This document shows positions 49,547 through 58,597 of a stretch of 64,000 nt of DNA, piece after piece. Position numbers and translations under genes: made by a program. The notes under the pieces were generated by a model. The model was not told the origin of the DNA. It did no database searches and saw only the letters and a list, made by a program, of their open reading frames with translations. Position 1 is the stretch's first letter, and every line of letters starts with the position of its first letter. The DNA comes from Cellvibrio japonicus Ueda107 (GTDB lineage Bacteria; Pseudomonadota; Gammaproteobacteria; Pseudomonadales; Cellvibrionaceae): contig NC_010995.1 in assembly GCF_000019225.1 (NCBI RefSeq), positions 3,356,501 to 3,420,500 on the forward strand. The letters run 5' to 3'.

Positions 49547-50122
49547 CTATTCGCCACGCAAAAAAGCGAGGCCCTGAGCCAGGTAGCACTCAAAGCCCTG
49601 GAAACTGTGGTCGCCACCCTCTTCAATTGTCTGGCGGCAACCCTGGTATTTGGCGACAGCAGCGCGATAATCCAGCGTTTCATCACCGGTCTGCACCAGT
49701 AGCCAGTAATTGGCCAGGCGCGTCACCGGAATATCTGTCGCCATAATCTCATCAATGTGCCGTGCATTCAGGCGGTAGCTATCATCCGTGTGATACCCCT
49801 TGAGGTCAACCTCAAGATAGGCGGGCATAAAATCCTGCGGACGCACGGCCGGGTTTATCAACAGGGCGCGCAGATTATAGGTTTCAGCCAACCAGGTCGC
49901 CCAGAAACCACCCAGGGAACTGCCCATCAAATACACAGGCTGCGGCAGCAGGGACTCCACCATACTGGCCAGGGTATGGCGGGTTTGCTCCGGGTAGGGA
50001 GTCAGGTGCGGGCAGAAGTAGGTAATCTCAGGATGGTTACGGGCTAACCAGCCCTGTACCTGCTGTGCCTTGAACGACAGGGGAGAGCTTAAAAAACCGT
50101 GGATATACAGCACAGCCGCCAT
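49547..50122 (-). CDS. yqiA: YqiA-type esterase
   Basis: 191 aa alpha/beta-hydrolase: YIHGFLSSPLSFKAQ, nucleophile elbow MGSSLGGFWA, TGDETLDY acid and the GGDHSFQGFE histidine. E. coli YqiA has esterase activity on short acyl substrates; the physiological substrate is unknown. It sits 10 bp after cpdA and 39 bp before parE on the same strand, so it is probably co-transcribed with both. Confidence 0.9.
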   Translation of the reverse strand: MAAVLYIHGFLSSPLSFKAQQVQGWLARNHPEITYFCPHLTPYPEQTRHTLASMVESLLPQPVYLMGSSLGGFWATWLAETYNLRALLINPAVRPQDFMPAYLEVDLKGYHTDDSYRLNARHIDEIMATDIPVTRLANYWLLVQTGDETLDYRAAVAKYQGCRQTIEEGGDHSFQGFECYLAQGLAFLRGE

Positions 50123-50132
50123 GGGTAAGCGA

Positions 50133-50915
50133 TCAGTAACCGGCGGACTTGTAGTCGATGACGTACTGTTTTCCAGTCACCCGCTCAACCCCCGTTGCGA
50201 AGCTGCCATCCTCATTCAATTCAAACCAGCGATAGCCCGGCATAAGCGTATCCACCGCAAAGTTTTCACAATGGGGCTTGAACTGAACACAGGTGGAGGG
50301 GGTTGCATACAGGGCAATCTGTTTATGCCGGCTGGTAAACTCCTGGTGTACATGCCCCCAGGTAACCAATTTGACGTGAGGATGGGCATCCAACACTGCA
50401 AAAAACGCATCGGCGTTGCGCACTATGTATTGGTCAATCCAGGCACTTCCCACAGGTACCAACTGGTGGTGCAAGGACACAATCACATGCTTATCAGGAT
50501 GCCTGGAAAGCATATTATCGAGGAAATCCAACTCGCTGGCCGCCAATTGACCATAAACCTGGCCCGGGACACTGGAGTCCAGAAGCACAATCAACCAATT
50601 ACCCTGTTGCATCAGGCGCGCCTCAGCCAGAGATTGCAGGCTGCTGCTGGCCATGATATCGGAGGAATCGTGATTGCCCGGGAGCCAGCCAACCGGCTGG
50701 GAAAAGTAGCGGCGCACAATATCGGAGAAACGCTTGTAGCATTCAAGGTGGCCGGCACTGGCGATATCGCCAGTACACAGCAAAAGGTCAAAGTCCGGCT
50801 CATTCTCCCGGATAAGCTGCAATACATCCTCAAGGCTTTGATCAGTATTCAAACCTAGCAGCGACTCGCTTTGCAGCGGCCCCAGGTGGCAATCAGTAAT
50901 CTGTATCAGGCGCAC
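50133..50915 (-). CDS. cpdA: 3',5'-cyclic-AMP phosphodiesterase
   Basis: 260 aa, GTG start giving MRLIQITDCHL. Calcineurin-like metallophosphoesterase motifs: ITDCHLG, LLCTGDIASAG, WLPGNHDSSD, VSLHHQLVP and TWGHVHQE. CpdA hydrolyses cAMP and so tunes CRP signalling. Located in the conserved cpdA-yqiA-parE order. A short upstream extension of the start cannot be excluded. Confidence 0.92.
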   Translation of the reverse strand: MRLIQITDCHLGPLQSESLLGLNTDQSLEDVLQLIRENEPDFDLLLCTGDIASAGHLECYKRFSDIVRRYFSQPVGWLPGNHDSSDIMASSSLQSLAEARLMQQGNWLIVLLDSSVPGQVYGQLAASELDFLDNMLSRHPDKHVIVSLHHQLVPVGSAWIDQYIVRNADAFFAVLDAHPHVKLVTWGHVHQEFTSRHKQIALYATPSTCVQFKPHCENFAVDTLMPGYRWFELNEDGSFATGVERVTGKQYVIDYKSAGY

Positions 50916-51142
50916 TGCGGCTGTGGTCCCTTGGCGAACTGTTTTGAAAACGAAGGATCTATTCGGGCGGCTTACGTCGCCAAACCCTGCAAACTATCCA
51001 GCAACGATATACGCTAATCCGGCTCTTCGCTAGCCTGCATTCCCGTTAAATAACAAAATTGCTTCATCCTTCAAGTGATGAGTCATCGACAATGTGACAA
51101 AGTCGACCAGCTGACTGATGCGGCCATCACAGCGCAATTCCC

Positions 51143-51637
51143 CTAATCGGCCAGAACCAGCGTTACATCATCAAGGCTATGGCCTTCTTCCAGGCAAAGC
51201 TTGAGCCACTCCCCCAGAAACTGGTTGATCTGCAATTTTTCGTCCGTCTGGTACATAGCGGGATTGGGGTAGTGGTAGCGCGGACGCAAACGTTTATGCC
51301 CCTCCCAGGCCAGCACTTCCGCAAGGCAGGCATCCAGGTAAATACGCACCGTCAGGCGCGGCATTTTCAACCACTCGGACGCCTGAGAGGACTGCAAGGT
51401 TAATACCAATGTTGTGGTATAGCGTGAGCGCTCAATTACCTGGATATGGTGCAGCCACTGAGTAGAACCCCGACTCACCATAAAGCGATAATCATCGGAC
51501 TGCATACCCGCCAATAGTTTTTGAATGCGATAGTAATTGGCTTCGCATTCTGCCTGCTGCAAAGGTAAATTAACGTGGTAGGACTCTTTGGGAGCTACTT
51601 GTTGGCGGCGTGAATAGTCTTCGCGCAATCTGAACAT
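51143..51637 (-). CDS. yqiB: YqiB family protein (DUF1249)
   Basis: 164 aa. Recognised by its position between nudF and cpdA and by the DUF1249 features YHVNLPLQQAECEANYYRIQKLL, VIERSRYTTTLVL, LTVRIYLDACLAEVLAW and PNPAMYQTDEKLQINQFLGEWL. Cytoplasmic, no membrane segment. Its biochemical role is unknown. Confidence 0.9.
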   Translation of the reverse strand: MFRLREDYSRRQQVAPKESYHVNLPLQQAECEANYYRIQKLLAGMQSDDYRFMVSRGSTQWLHHIQVIERSRYTTTLVLTLQSSQASEWLKMPRLTVRIYLDACLAEVLAWEGHKRLRPRYHYPNPAMYQTDEKLQINQFLGEWLKLCLEEGHSLDDVTLVLAD

Positions 51638-51733
51638 AAAATATGAGAACCAGCCAAAAAATGAGGGCTCAGGAAAGTGATCGTTAACTCAAGTGTTAGC
51701 CAGACCTGCAGTTAAGTCAATTGCCGCAATGAT

Positions 51734-52363
51734 TTATTCCTGGCCAGTCATTTGTGTGCGCAAGCGCGGGCGATTAGCCTGTAGCCATTGCAAACAAATC
51801 AAGGCCGCGGCGTTATTGAAGGCCCCACTGTATAGCTCTGCAAAGACATCCCCGGCAGTAAATACGTGCACGCGAATATCCTCGCCCTCCTCCGGCAAAC
51901 CGTAGACACCGCCCGCCTGGCTGAGATCGCACAACCCACAAAAAAGATGCAGCTTCTCGTCACTGCCACCGGGACTGGACAGGTAATTACAAATGTACTC
52001 CATCCGGCAGGGCTCGACATTGGCCTCTTCGATTAGCTCGCGGCGCGCAACCTCTTCCGGGGATTCGCCCGGCTCCAACATACCGGCAACCACTTCGTAG
52101 CACCAGGGACCATTGATTTCATCCATGGCCCCTACACGGAATTGCTCTACCATACCAATCAAATCATGCTCAGGGTCATAGAGTACAACGGCAACCGCTT
52201 CACCGCGCACAAACAATTCGCGTCCAATTTCTTTACCCCAACCGCCGCCAAACAAACGATGCCGGAGAAAGACTTTTTCAACACGAAAAAAACGTTTATA
52301 CAGCTGCTCGCGGCGAATGATTTCTACATCGCCACGGGTAAATACCGGTTTATCAATTGCCAT
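51734..52363 (-). CDS. nudF: ADP-ribose pyrophosphatase (Nudix)
   Basis: 209 aa, ATG with AGGG upstream. A complete Nudix box, GMLEPGESPEEVARRELIEEA, lies near the middle; the N-terminus (VEKVFLRHRLFGGGWG) and GSSDE-like loop are typical of NudF. It splits ADP-ribose to AMP and ribose 5-phosphate. It starts only 13 bp after thiC on the same strand, so it may be read from the thiamin transcript. Confidence 0.94.
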   Translation of the reverse strand: MAIDKPVFTRGDVEIIRREQLYKRFFRVEKVFLRHRLFGGGWGKEIGRELFVRGEAVAVVLYDPEHDLIGMVEQFRVGAMDEINGPWCYEVVAGMLEPGESPEEVARRELIEEANVEPCRMEYICNYLSSPGGSDEKLHLFCGLCDLSQAGGVYGLPEEGEDIRVHVFTAGDVFAELYSGAFNNAAALICLQWLQANRPRLRTQMTGQE

Positions 52364-52376
52364 TCCCTAAACCCTG

Positions 52377-54287
52377 TTAGACCTTGTGATAAAGTTCTGC
52401 GCCCTGCTCTATAAACTCGCGCGCTTTCTCTTGCATTTCGGCTTCGACATCAATCATTTTTACCAGCTGGTCTTCGCTAATGCCTTCGACATTAACACCT
52501 TGCTGCGCAGCGTAGTCACGCACTTCCTGGGTGATTTTCATCGAGCAAAACTTGGGGCCGCACATGGAGCAAAAGTGCGCAACCTTGGCGGACTCCTTGG
52601 GCAGCGTTTCATCGTGATAAGCGCGCGCGGTATCCGGGTCCAGGCCCAGGTTAAACTGATCCTCCCAGCGGAATTCAAAACGCGCCTTGGACAGCGCATT
52701 ATCGCGCAACTGGGCGCCCGGATGGCCCTTGGCCAAATCGGCAGCATGGGCGGCAATCTTGTAGGTGATAATGCCTTCTTTCACATCCTTTTTATTGGGC
52801 AATCCCAAGTGTTCTTTGGGCGTTACATAACAGAGCATGGCACAGCCATACCAGCCGATCATGGCAGCACCGATACCGGAAGTGATATGGTCATAGCCGG
52901 GCGCTATATCCGTGGTCAGAGGCCCGAGGGTATAGAAAGGCGCTTCCTTACAAACCTCCAGTTGTTTATCCATGTTTTCCTTGATCATGTGCATGGGCAC
53001 ATGGCCCGGGCCTTCGATCATGGTTTGAACATCGTGCTTCCAGGCAATTTCTGTCAGCTCGCCCAGGGTTTCCAACTCACCAAATTGCGCGGCGTCATTG
53101 GCATCCGCAATCGAACCGGGGCGCAAACCATCACCCAATGAAAAACTAACGTCATAGGCTTTCATGATTTCACAGATTTCCTCGAAATGGGTATAGAGGA
53201 AATTTTCCCTGTGATGCGCCAGGCACCATTTGGCCATGATAGAACCGCCGCGCGACACAATACCGGTCACTCGCTTGGCAGTCAGGGGAACGTAACGCAA
53301 CAGCACACCGGCGTGAATAGTAAAGTAATCCACGCCCTGCTCTGCTTGCTCAATCAGGGTATCGCGGAAAATCTCCCAGGTGAGGTTTTCCGCTATCCCA
53401 TTGACCTTTTCCAAGGCCTGGTAAATCGGCACAGTACCAATAGGCACATGGGAATTGCGGATGATCCACTCGCGCGTTTCATGGATATTTTTACCGGTCG
53501 ATAAATCCATCACCGTATCTGCCCCCCAGCGCGCACCCCAGGTCAGTTTTTCCACCTCTTCCTCAATGGACGAGCCCAGCGCAGAGTTACCGATATTGCC
53601 ATTAATTTTCACCAGAAAATTGCGGCCAATAATCATTGGCTCCAACTCGACGTGGTTGATGTTGGCCGGGATAATAGCGCGGCCACGCGCCACTTCGGAA
53701 CGCACAAATTCCGGGGTAATTTCCCCGGGGATGTTTGCCCCGAAACTCATGCCCGGATGCTGTTGGTTAAGTACACCCAATTCGCGCACTTGGGCCAACG
53801 CCATATTCTCCCGGATGGCGATATATTCCATCTCCGGAGTGATAATGCCTTTTTTGGCATAGTGCATTTGCGACACATTCATACCCGGTTTGGCACGACG
53901 CGCCTTGCGTGTCAGGTTAAAACGCAAATGGGCTAATTTGGGATCATCGAGTCGCTCGCGGGTAAAAATCGATTGGCTATCCGACAGGATTTCCGTATCG
54001 CCACGCTCTTCAATCCAGGCGCTGCGAATATCGGGCAGTCCCGCGCGCAGATCAATGGCAACCTCAGGATCGGTGTAAGGACCTGAGGTATCGTACACAC
54101 GCACCGGTGGATTTTTCTCACCGCCAAAATCGGTAGGTGTGTCGTCAAGGGAAATTTCACGCATAGGGACCCGGATATCATTGCGGGAACCCTGCACATA
54201 AATTTTTTGCGACCCGGTAAAGGGTTGTACCGAAGCCTGGTCTACTTCGGCGGTTTGGCTGAGAATTTTATCGACGCTGGTGTTCAT
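52377..54287 (-). CDS. thiC: phosphomethylpyrimidine synthase
   Basis: 636 aa, ATG with GAGG 7 nt upstream. Radical-SAM ThiC with the C-terminal CX2CX4C cluster motif CSMCGPKFC, plus MHYAKKGIITPEMEYIAIREN and EGPGHVPMHMIKENM. It converts AIR to HMP phosphate for thiamin. It follows thiD by 43 bp and lies in the transcript starting at the TPP riboswitch. Confidence 0.97.
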   Translation of the reverse strand: MNTSVDKILSQTAEVDQASVQPFTGSQKIYVQGSRNDIRVPMREISLDDTPTDFGGEKNPPVRVYDTSGPYTDPEVAIDLRAGLPDIRSAWIEERGDTEILSDSQSIFTRERLDDPKLAHLRFNLTRKARRAKPGMNVSQMHYAKKGIITPEMEYIAIRENMALAQVRELGVLNQQHPGMSFGANIPGEITPEFVRSEVARGRAIIPANINHVELEPMIIGRNFLVKINGNIGNSALGSSIEEEVEKLTWGARWGADTVMDLSTGKNIHETREWIIRNSHVPIGTVPIYQALEKVNGIAENLTWEIFRDTLIEQAEQGVDYFTIHAGVLLRYVPLTAKRVTGIVSRGGSIMAKWCLAHHRENFLYTHFEEICEIMKAYDVSFSLGDGLRPGSIADANDAAQFGELETLGELTEIAWKHDVQTMIEGPGHVPMHMIKENMDKQLEVCKEAPFYTLGPLTTDIAPGYDHITSGIGAAMIGWYGCAMLCYVTPKEHLGLPNKKDVKEGIITYKIAAHAADLAKGHPGAQLRDNALSKARFEFRWEDQFNLGLDPDTARAYHDETLPKESAKVAHFCSMCGPKFCSMKITQEVRDYAAQQGVNVEGISEDQLVKMIDVEAEMQEKAREFIEQGAELYHKV

Positions 54288-54330
54288 GGGCTAACCTCTC
54301 GGATTTTGCACGGGATGCGTGTTCAAGCAC

Positions 54331-55134
54331 TTAATAAAATGAATAGAAATGGTGCACGGGCCCCGCTCCTTGCCCAATATGCAGTTTTTCGGCATGTGCC
54401 AATGCCTGATGCAAATACGCTTTGGCAGACTTTACCGCGTCCTGTAGCTCCAACCCCTTGGCCAAGCCCGCCGCTATGGCGGATGCCAGGGTGCAGCCCG
54501 TCCCATGGGTATTGCGTGTTGCAAGGCGCGGTGCAGAGAAGACCGTTATCCCCTCAGCAGTAACCAACAAATCGCTGGCATCCATTGCGCCGGCATGGCC
54601 ACCTTTCATTAACACGGCCTGGGCCCCGAGGCCCAGTAAAGCCTGCCCCTGGGTTTGCATTTCTGCCTGGGTCTGTGCGGGTGCGGTATTCAGTAAGACA
54701 GCGGCCTCATGCAGGTTGGGCGTTACCAGCCGTGCCAGAGGCAAGAGCTCCTGCAGCAAGGTGGCAATCGCATCCTCTGCCAATAAGCGATCACCACTGG
54801 TAGCGACCATGACCGGGTCAAGGACGAGAGGAATTTGCGGGTAACAGCGCAGGGATTCAGCCACTGCCGCAATAATATCGGCTGTGGCCAGCATGCCGGT
54901 TTTGATGGCCCCCACGGGAATATCGCTCAATACCGAGCCGATCTGCGCCTGCACAAAAGAGGGAGGAATAGGGTAAACCCCTTGTACACCCAGGGTATTT
55001 TGGGCCGTCAGTGAGCTAATCGCACTGCAGCCAAAAACACCCAGCGCAGAAAAGGTTTTAAGGTCAGCCTGGATGCCGGCACCGCCACCGCTATCGCTGC
55101 CGGCAATGGTTAGGGCAATGGGTGTCATGTTCAT
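54331..55134 (-). CDS. thiD: hydroxymethylpyrimidine/phosphomethylpyrimidine kinase
   Basis: 267 aa. Ribokinase-like ThiD: IAGSDSGGGAGIQADLKTFSA at the start, SLTAQNTLGVQGV, LVLDPVMVATSGDRLL and NTHGTGCTLASAIAAGLA. It phosphorylates HMP and HMP-P for thiamin. First gene after the TPP riboswitch and directly upstream of thiC. ThiE is not fused or adjacent. Confidence 0.96.
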   Translation of the reverse strand: MNMTPIALTIAGSDSGGGAGIQADLKTFSALGVFGCSAISSLTAQNTLGVQGVYPIPPSFVQAQIGSVLSDIPVGAIKTGMLATADIIAAVAESLRCYPQIPLVLDPVMVATSGDRLLAEDAIATLLQELLPLARLVTPNLHEAAVLLNTAPAQTQAEMQTQGQALLGLGAQAVLMKGGHAGAMDASDLLVTAEGITVFSAPRLATRNTHGTGCTLASAIAAGLAKGLELQDAVKSAKAYLHQALAHAEKLHIGQGAGPVHHFYSFY

Positions 55135-55200
55135 AGAGTTTCCGCTGGAAAAGGCGCGGAAAGAGAGCGCAGCATTAGCATTGCCGCAAGTGAAGAGCTC

Positions 55201-55282
55201 TCGTTCCCTACGCCGGTACTAACCGGATCAGGTCGGCGGGTATTTCTCAGCCCCGCAAACAGATACGGAGCACCCCGACAAG
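55201..55282 (-). ncRNA. TPP (THI-element) riboswitch
   Basis: Read on the minus strand, the element begins CTTGTCGGGGTGC, contains the conserved GGGGCTGAGA and ACCTGATCCGGTTAGTACC blocks, and ends GCGTAGGGAACGA. These are the invariant parts of the thiamin pyrophosphate aptamer. It ends about 67 nt before the thiD start. Binding of TPP should lower thiD-thiC expression, in gammaproteobacteria usually by blocking translation or by premature termination. Confidence 0.95.
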
Positions 55283-55322
55283 AAAGTGGGCAGTCTATTG
55301 GACTTGGGAGGGAGAGTAAAGC

Positions 55323-55349
55323 AAGGGACAGGGCGAAAGCCTGTCCCTT
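55323..55349 (-). terminator. hairpin downstream of the CPA1 antiporter gene
   Basis: A 10-bp stem (AAGGGACAGG and complement) with a 7-nt loop, 9 bp past the antiporter stop and 40 bp before the TPP riboswitch. Confidence 0.7.
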
Positions 55350-55358
55350 CCCGATTGG

Positions 55359-56594
55359 TCAGGGTTGCTGGGATTTCAGCAAACCCAACTTGCCGGCTAG
55401 CAACGAGGTTGTTGTGGCCTGGATCAGGATAGTGCCCAGAATAAAGATAAAGGTAATCGCACCAACGACATCCATACCCGGAACTTTCATACCCGCCAGG
55501 ATACCGACCAGTGCTGCCGGAATCACCCCGGTCTCGCGAGTCCAGCTCATAAACAGCAACTCTTTCAGACTCCATTTGGCACGGCGGTCAGGGGCGGCGC
55601 AGAGAAAGACCGTCAGCGGACGCGCGATTACGATAAACACGGCTAACAGTGCCAAGCCAATACCCAGGTACTCCTTGAGCAGATGGAAATCCACTTGGGA
55701 ACCCAGTAGGATGAAAATAAACATGCGCATCAGCAATGCGGTGTTGCCCATGTAGTCTTCCAGGTATTCGTGTTCGTGATGATCCAGGGGAAGGCCGAAC
55801 GCTTCCTTGTTGCCGATAATGACACCGCAGGTGAATACCGCCATAAAACCGGACGCATGAACCGCATCCGCCAGCAAATACACGGTAATAACGGCCAGGA
55901 TAATCACAAAAGGCGTGACATCGCGGAAGATACCGAAGCTATTGTGTGCCATTAAAAATGCGGCGGCATAGCCAACCAGCCCACCGAGCAACAATCCCAT
56001 GCCGACCTCCCAGGCCAGTGTCTGCAATGAGCCGGTCAGGCTAAAACCACCACCGGTACCCATGACATACCCAACCACCGCAAAGGTTGCGATGGCCCCC
56101 ATGGCATCGTTAAGTGCCGATTCACTCATCACCGTTTGGGATACCCGATCCTTAATGGGGACTTGCTTGAAAATAGGAATCAGGGTTGCCGGGTCGGTTG
56201 AGGCAGTCAGCGCACCTAACACCAGGGCTATTGCCAGTGGCAGGCCAAACCAGACACCTACCGCGGCAGTGATCGCCCCGGTAATCAGCACACCGAGGGT
56301 CGATATCAACAGCAGGGTTATCCAAACCTCACGCAGTACCACAAAGCGCAGCGTGGCGCCGCCTTCAAACAACAGGTAACAGGCGCCCACGGTCAGGATC
56401 ATCTGGTTCATCACCGAGTCTGCCGGCACATGCAATAAACCGCCAATGGTCGGACCAAGGGCAATACCAATCACCAGAAACAGAACAATATCCGGCACCT
56501 TGATCCGACGGGCGAGAACGCCACCCAGCAAACCGGCAAAGATAATAACCCCGACATACAGCAAATCGTGCTTGGCAACCTCAAGTGATGACAT
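55359..56594 (-). CDS. CPA1 family Na+(K+)/H+ antiporter
   Basis: 411 aa, ATG with AGGGGG upstream. Hydrophobic throughout, about 12 membrane segments. Family motifs: LARRIKVPDIVLFLVIGIALGP, LFEGGATLR, GALTASTDPATLIPIF and the transport-site SESALNDAMGA. NhaP-like. It likely exchanges cytoplasmic Na+ or K+ for H+. No C-terminal RCK domain is present. It is next to nhaD on the same strand but separated by a terminator. Confidence 0.9.
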   Translation of the reverse strand: MSSLEVAKHDLLYVGVIIFAGLLGGVLARRIKVPDIVLFLVIGIALGPTIGGLLHVPADSVMNQMILTVGACYLLFEGGATLRFVVLREVWITLLLISTLGVLITGAITAAVGVWFGLPLAIALVLGALTASTDPATLIPIFKQVPIKDRVSQTVMSESALNDAMGAIATFAVVGYVMGTGGGFSLTGSLQTLAWEVGMGLLLGGLVGYAAAFLMAHNSFGIFRDVTPFVIILAVITVYLLADAVHASGFMAVFTCGVIIGNKEAFGLPLDHHEHEYLEDYMGNTALLMRMFIFILLGSQVDFHLLKEYLGIGLALLAVFIVIARPLTVFLCAAPDRRAKWSLKELLFMSWTRETGVIPAALVGILAGMKVPGMDVVGAITFIFILGTILIQATTTSLLAGKLGLLKSQQP

Positions 56595-56700
56595 AAAACC
56601 CCCTGGGCAAAAGTAATGAATAAAAAATTGCGTGCATGCTGCCAGTTATCTGTCTGGCCACTTATAAATTGTGTGTAAATTCGCGCCCCTGAAAACGGAC

Positions 56701-56733
56701 GCAAAAAAACCGGGGGAAACCCGGTTTTTTTGC
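56701..56733. terminator. strong intrinsic terminator downstream of nhaD
   Basis: A 14-bp stem (GCAAAAAAACCGGG and complement) with a 5-nt loop, containing a T-run on both strands, 22 bp past the nhaD stop. Confidence 0.9.
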
Positions 56734-56755
56734 GTGCCTGTGATACCGGTCCTTA

Positions 56756-58015
56756 TTAACCACCAAACAGGCTGTTTGCCAGAAACACGGCCACCACGTA
56801 ACCACAAGAGTATGCGATTAACACCAAAGGGGTATAACGCAGGAAAGCACCAAAGGTAAGTCCCTGCACTTTGCTCATAGCGATAATACCTGCAGCCGAA
56901 CCTATCGCTAACATTGATCCCCCCACACCCACACCATAGGTCAACGCCAGCCATTCAGCAGTAGGCAGTATAGGGTCGGATTTCAATAAGGCTGCCGTCA
57001 GCGGCACATTGTCAATCAAGGCGGAGCACAGCCCCATCATATAGTTAGCATAGGTCGGAGCGACCTGGGTATAGAAGCCAGTCAACACATCCAGGGTGCC
57101 TATCTCCTTCAACATACCCACCAACAATAGTACGCCCAGGAAGAACAACAGGGTTTCGTACTCAATCTGGCGCACATATTCAAGGATGCGGGTCTCCTCC
57201 GGATCCATGTTCATAAAGTGCCCAATAAAGAACATGATGGATAACCCTACCAAAAAGGTCAGTACCGGCGGTACATGGAAGAAAAAGTTAAACAGCATGG
57301 TGCAGAGAATCGTGCTAAAGAAAGTCACCACAATGGCCCAATCCATGCCGGTAAAACTGCGTGGATCTTTTTCAGTCGTCACTACACCGGTAACCCCGGG
57401 GAACATCAGACTGGCAAGCACAAGAACGCCAGCGATGGCAGGAAGCCAGAGTGTCAGTAGCTGGAGCATGGTGACATGGCCCGACAGGAAGATCATCAGG
57501 GTGGTCACGTCGCCCGTAATCAGGGCAACACCACCCGAGTTAACGGCAAAAACGACCAGCACCGCCATTTTAATCCTGGTTCGCTTGTCCACATTAAATG
57601 CGTGAACCAGGCCCAGGGTGACCAGGGTTGCAGTCACGTTGTCGCAAATCATCGATAACATCATGGCAAACAGGGCTACGATCAGCATCAGTTTGCGCTT
57701 GGTCATTTGCGCCGGGCAAAAACGCTGAACAACCGTCTGCACGATACCCTTGGCATTGAGGTAGGCCACAAAGGTCATGGTCGCCATCAGAAATAACCAT
57801 AACGTGGCGATCTCAAGCAGGTTATGGTTAAGTTTTTCCAACATTATCTCCTGCTGGGATTCCCCACTGGAGAACATAAACATTACCAACCAGGAAAGCG
57901 CGCCAAAAAACAACGTTATCTTGGCTTTATTGATATGAATAACCTCTTCAAAGATCACCCCCAGCAGGGCGAGCAAGGCAAAGATCACCAGTACAACTTC
58001 CAGGGTAAAAGACAT
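56756..58015 (-). CDS. nhaD: NhaD-type Na+/H+ antiporter
   Basis: 419 aa, ATG with AAGGA 6 nt upstream. Arsenite-permease/ion-transporter superfamily: VIFEEVIHINKAKITLFFG, IATLWLFLMATMTFVAYLNAKG, MLSMICDNVTATLVTLGL, NSGGVALITGDVTTLMIF and LCSALIDNVPLTAALLKS. This fits NhaD antiporters of Vibrio, Alkalimonas and Halomonas, which expel Na+ or Li+ at alkaline pH. Confidence 0.92.
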   Translation of the reverse strand: MSFTLEVVLVIFALLALLGVIFEEVIHINKAKITLFFGALSWLVMFMFSSGESQQEIMLEKLNHNLLEIATLWLFLMATMTFVAYLNAKGIVQTVVQRFCPAQMTKRKLMLIVALFAMMLSMICDNVTATLVTLGLVHAFNVDKRTRIKMAVLVVFAVNSGGVALITGDVTTLMIFLSGHVTMLQLLTLWLPAIAGVLVLASLMFPGVTGVVTTEKDPRSFTGMDWAIVVTFFSTILCTMLFNFFFHVPPVLTFLVGLSIMFFIGHFMNMDPEETRILEYVRQIEYETLLFFLGVLLLVGMLKEIGTLDVLTGFYTQVAPTYANYMMGLCSALIDNVPLTAALLKSDPILPTAEWLALTYGVGVGGSMLAIGSAAGIIAMSKVQGLTFGAFLRYTPLVLIAYSCGYVVAVFLANSLFGG

Positions 58016-58597
58016 TAGAGAGTCCTTAAGTTAGCAGCTAATAAAACTGGCAAGATGGATGTTTAAACAGTCGCACAGGCATGACCAGCCAGGGCGCCAT
58101 GACATAATAAAAATGCGCCAATCCATCAAATGGCGCGCATGATAAGAGCCCCCCGGGATGGAAGCAATCCGCAGTCGGTAAAAGCCTCAATAAATGCCCG
58201 TTTATCCTGTTTATTTGCCCCATTTCCCATTTTTTCAGGCAAAAATCACTCCAGTTCATTGATAACACGGTTAACTGCACAGGCTGAATCCAAACAGCCG
58301 CGTCATACATCTAAAGGGGATATAAGGAAGGCAAGCCAGGCACAGGGGGACAGGATAATGGTGGGTGACAAGTCAACAGGGGGGATCGCTTACATTTGTA
58401 ACTTCACCCTCATGGGGGCTACGTTTAACCTCTCTTTACCTCCTTAAACCTCTCTTTTCTCGACCACAGGCCAGCCAACGGCTACACTCGATCGACTCGC
58501 AACCCTCGCGCTTGTTGCCCTGAGGTTTACTGGCTACTGCCTTATATTGGAATCTGTCGCTGAATCGGAATTTAACTTGAGACCTTCGGAAAACCCT
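58016..58597. promoter_or_regulatory. divergent intergenic region nhaD/tolC
   Basis: 582 bp with no convincing gene. A short inverted repeat (TGCGCCA with TGGCGCGCA) lies near 58113-58140. The promoters of nhaD and tolC should both lie here. Confidence 0.4.
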
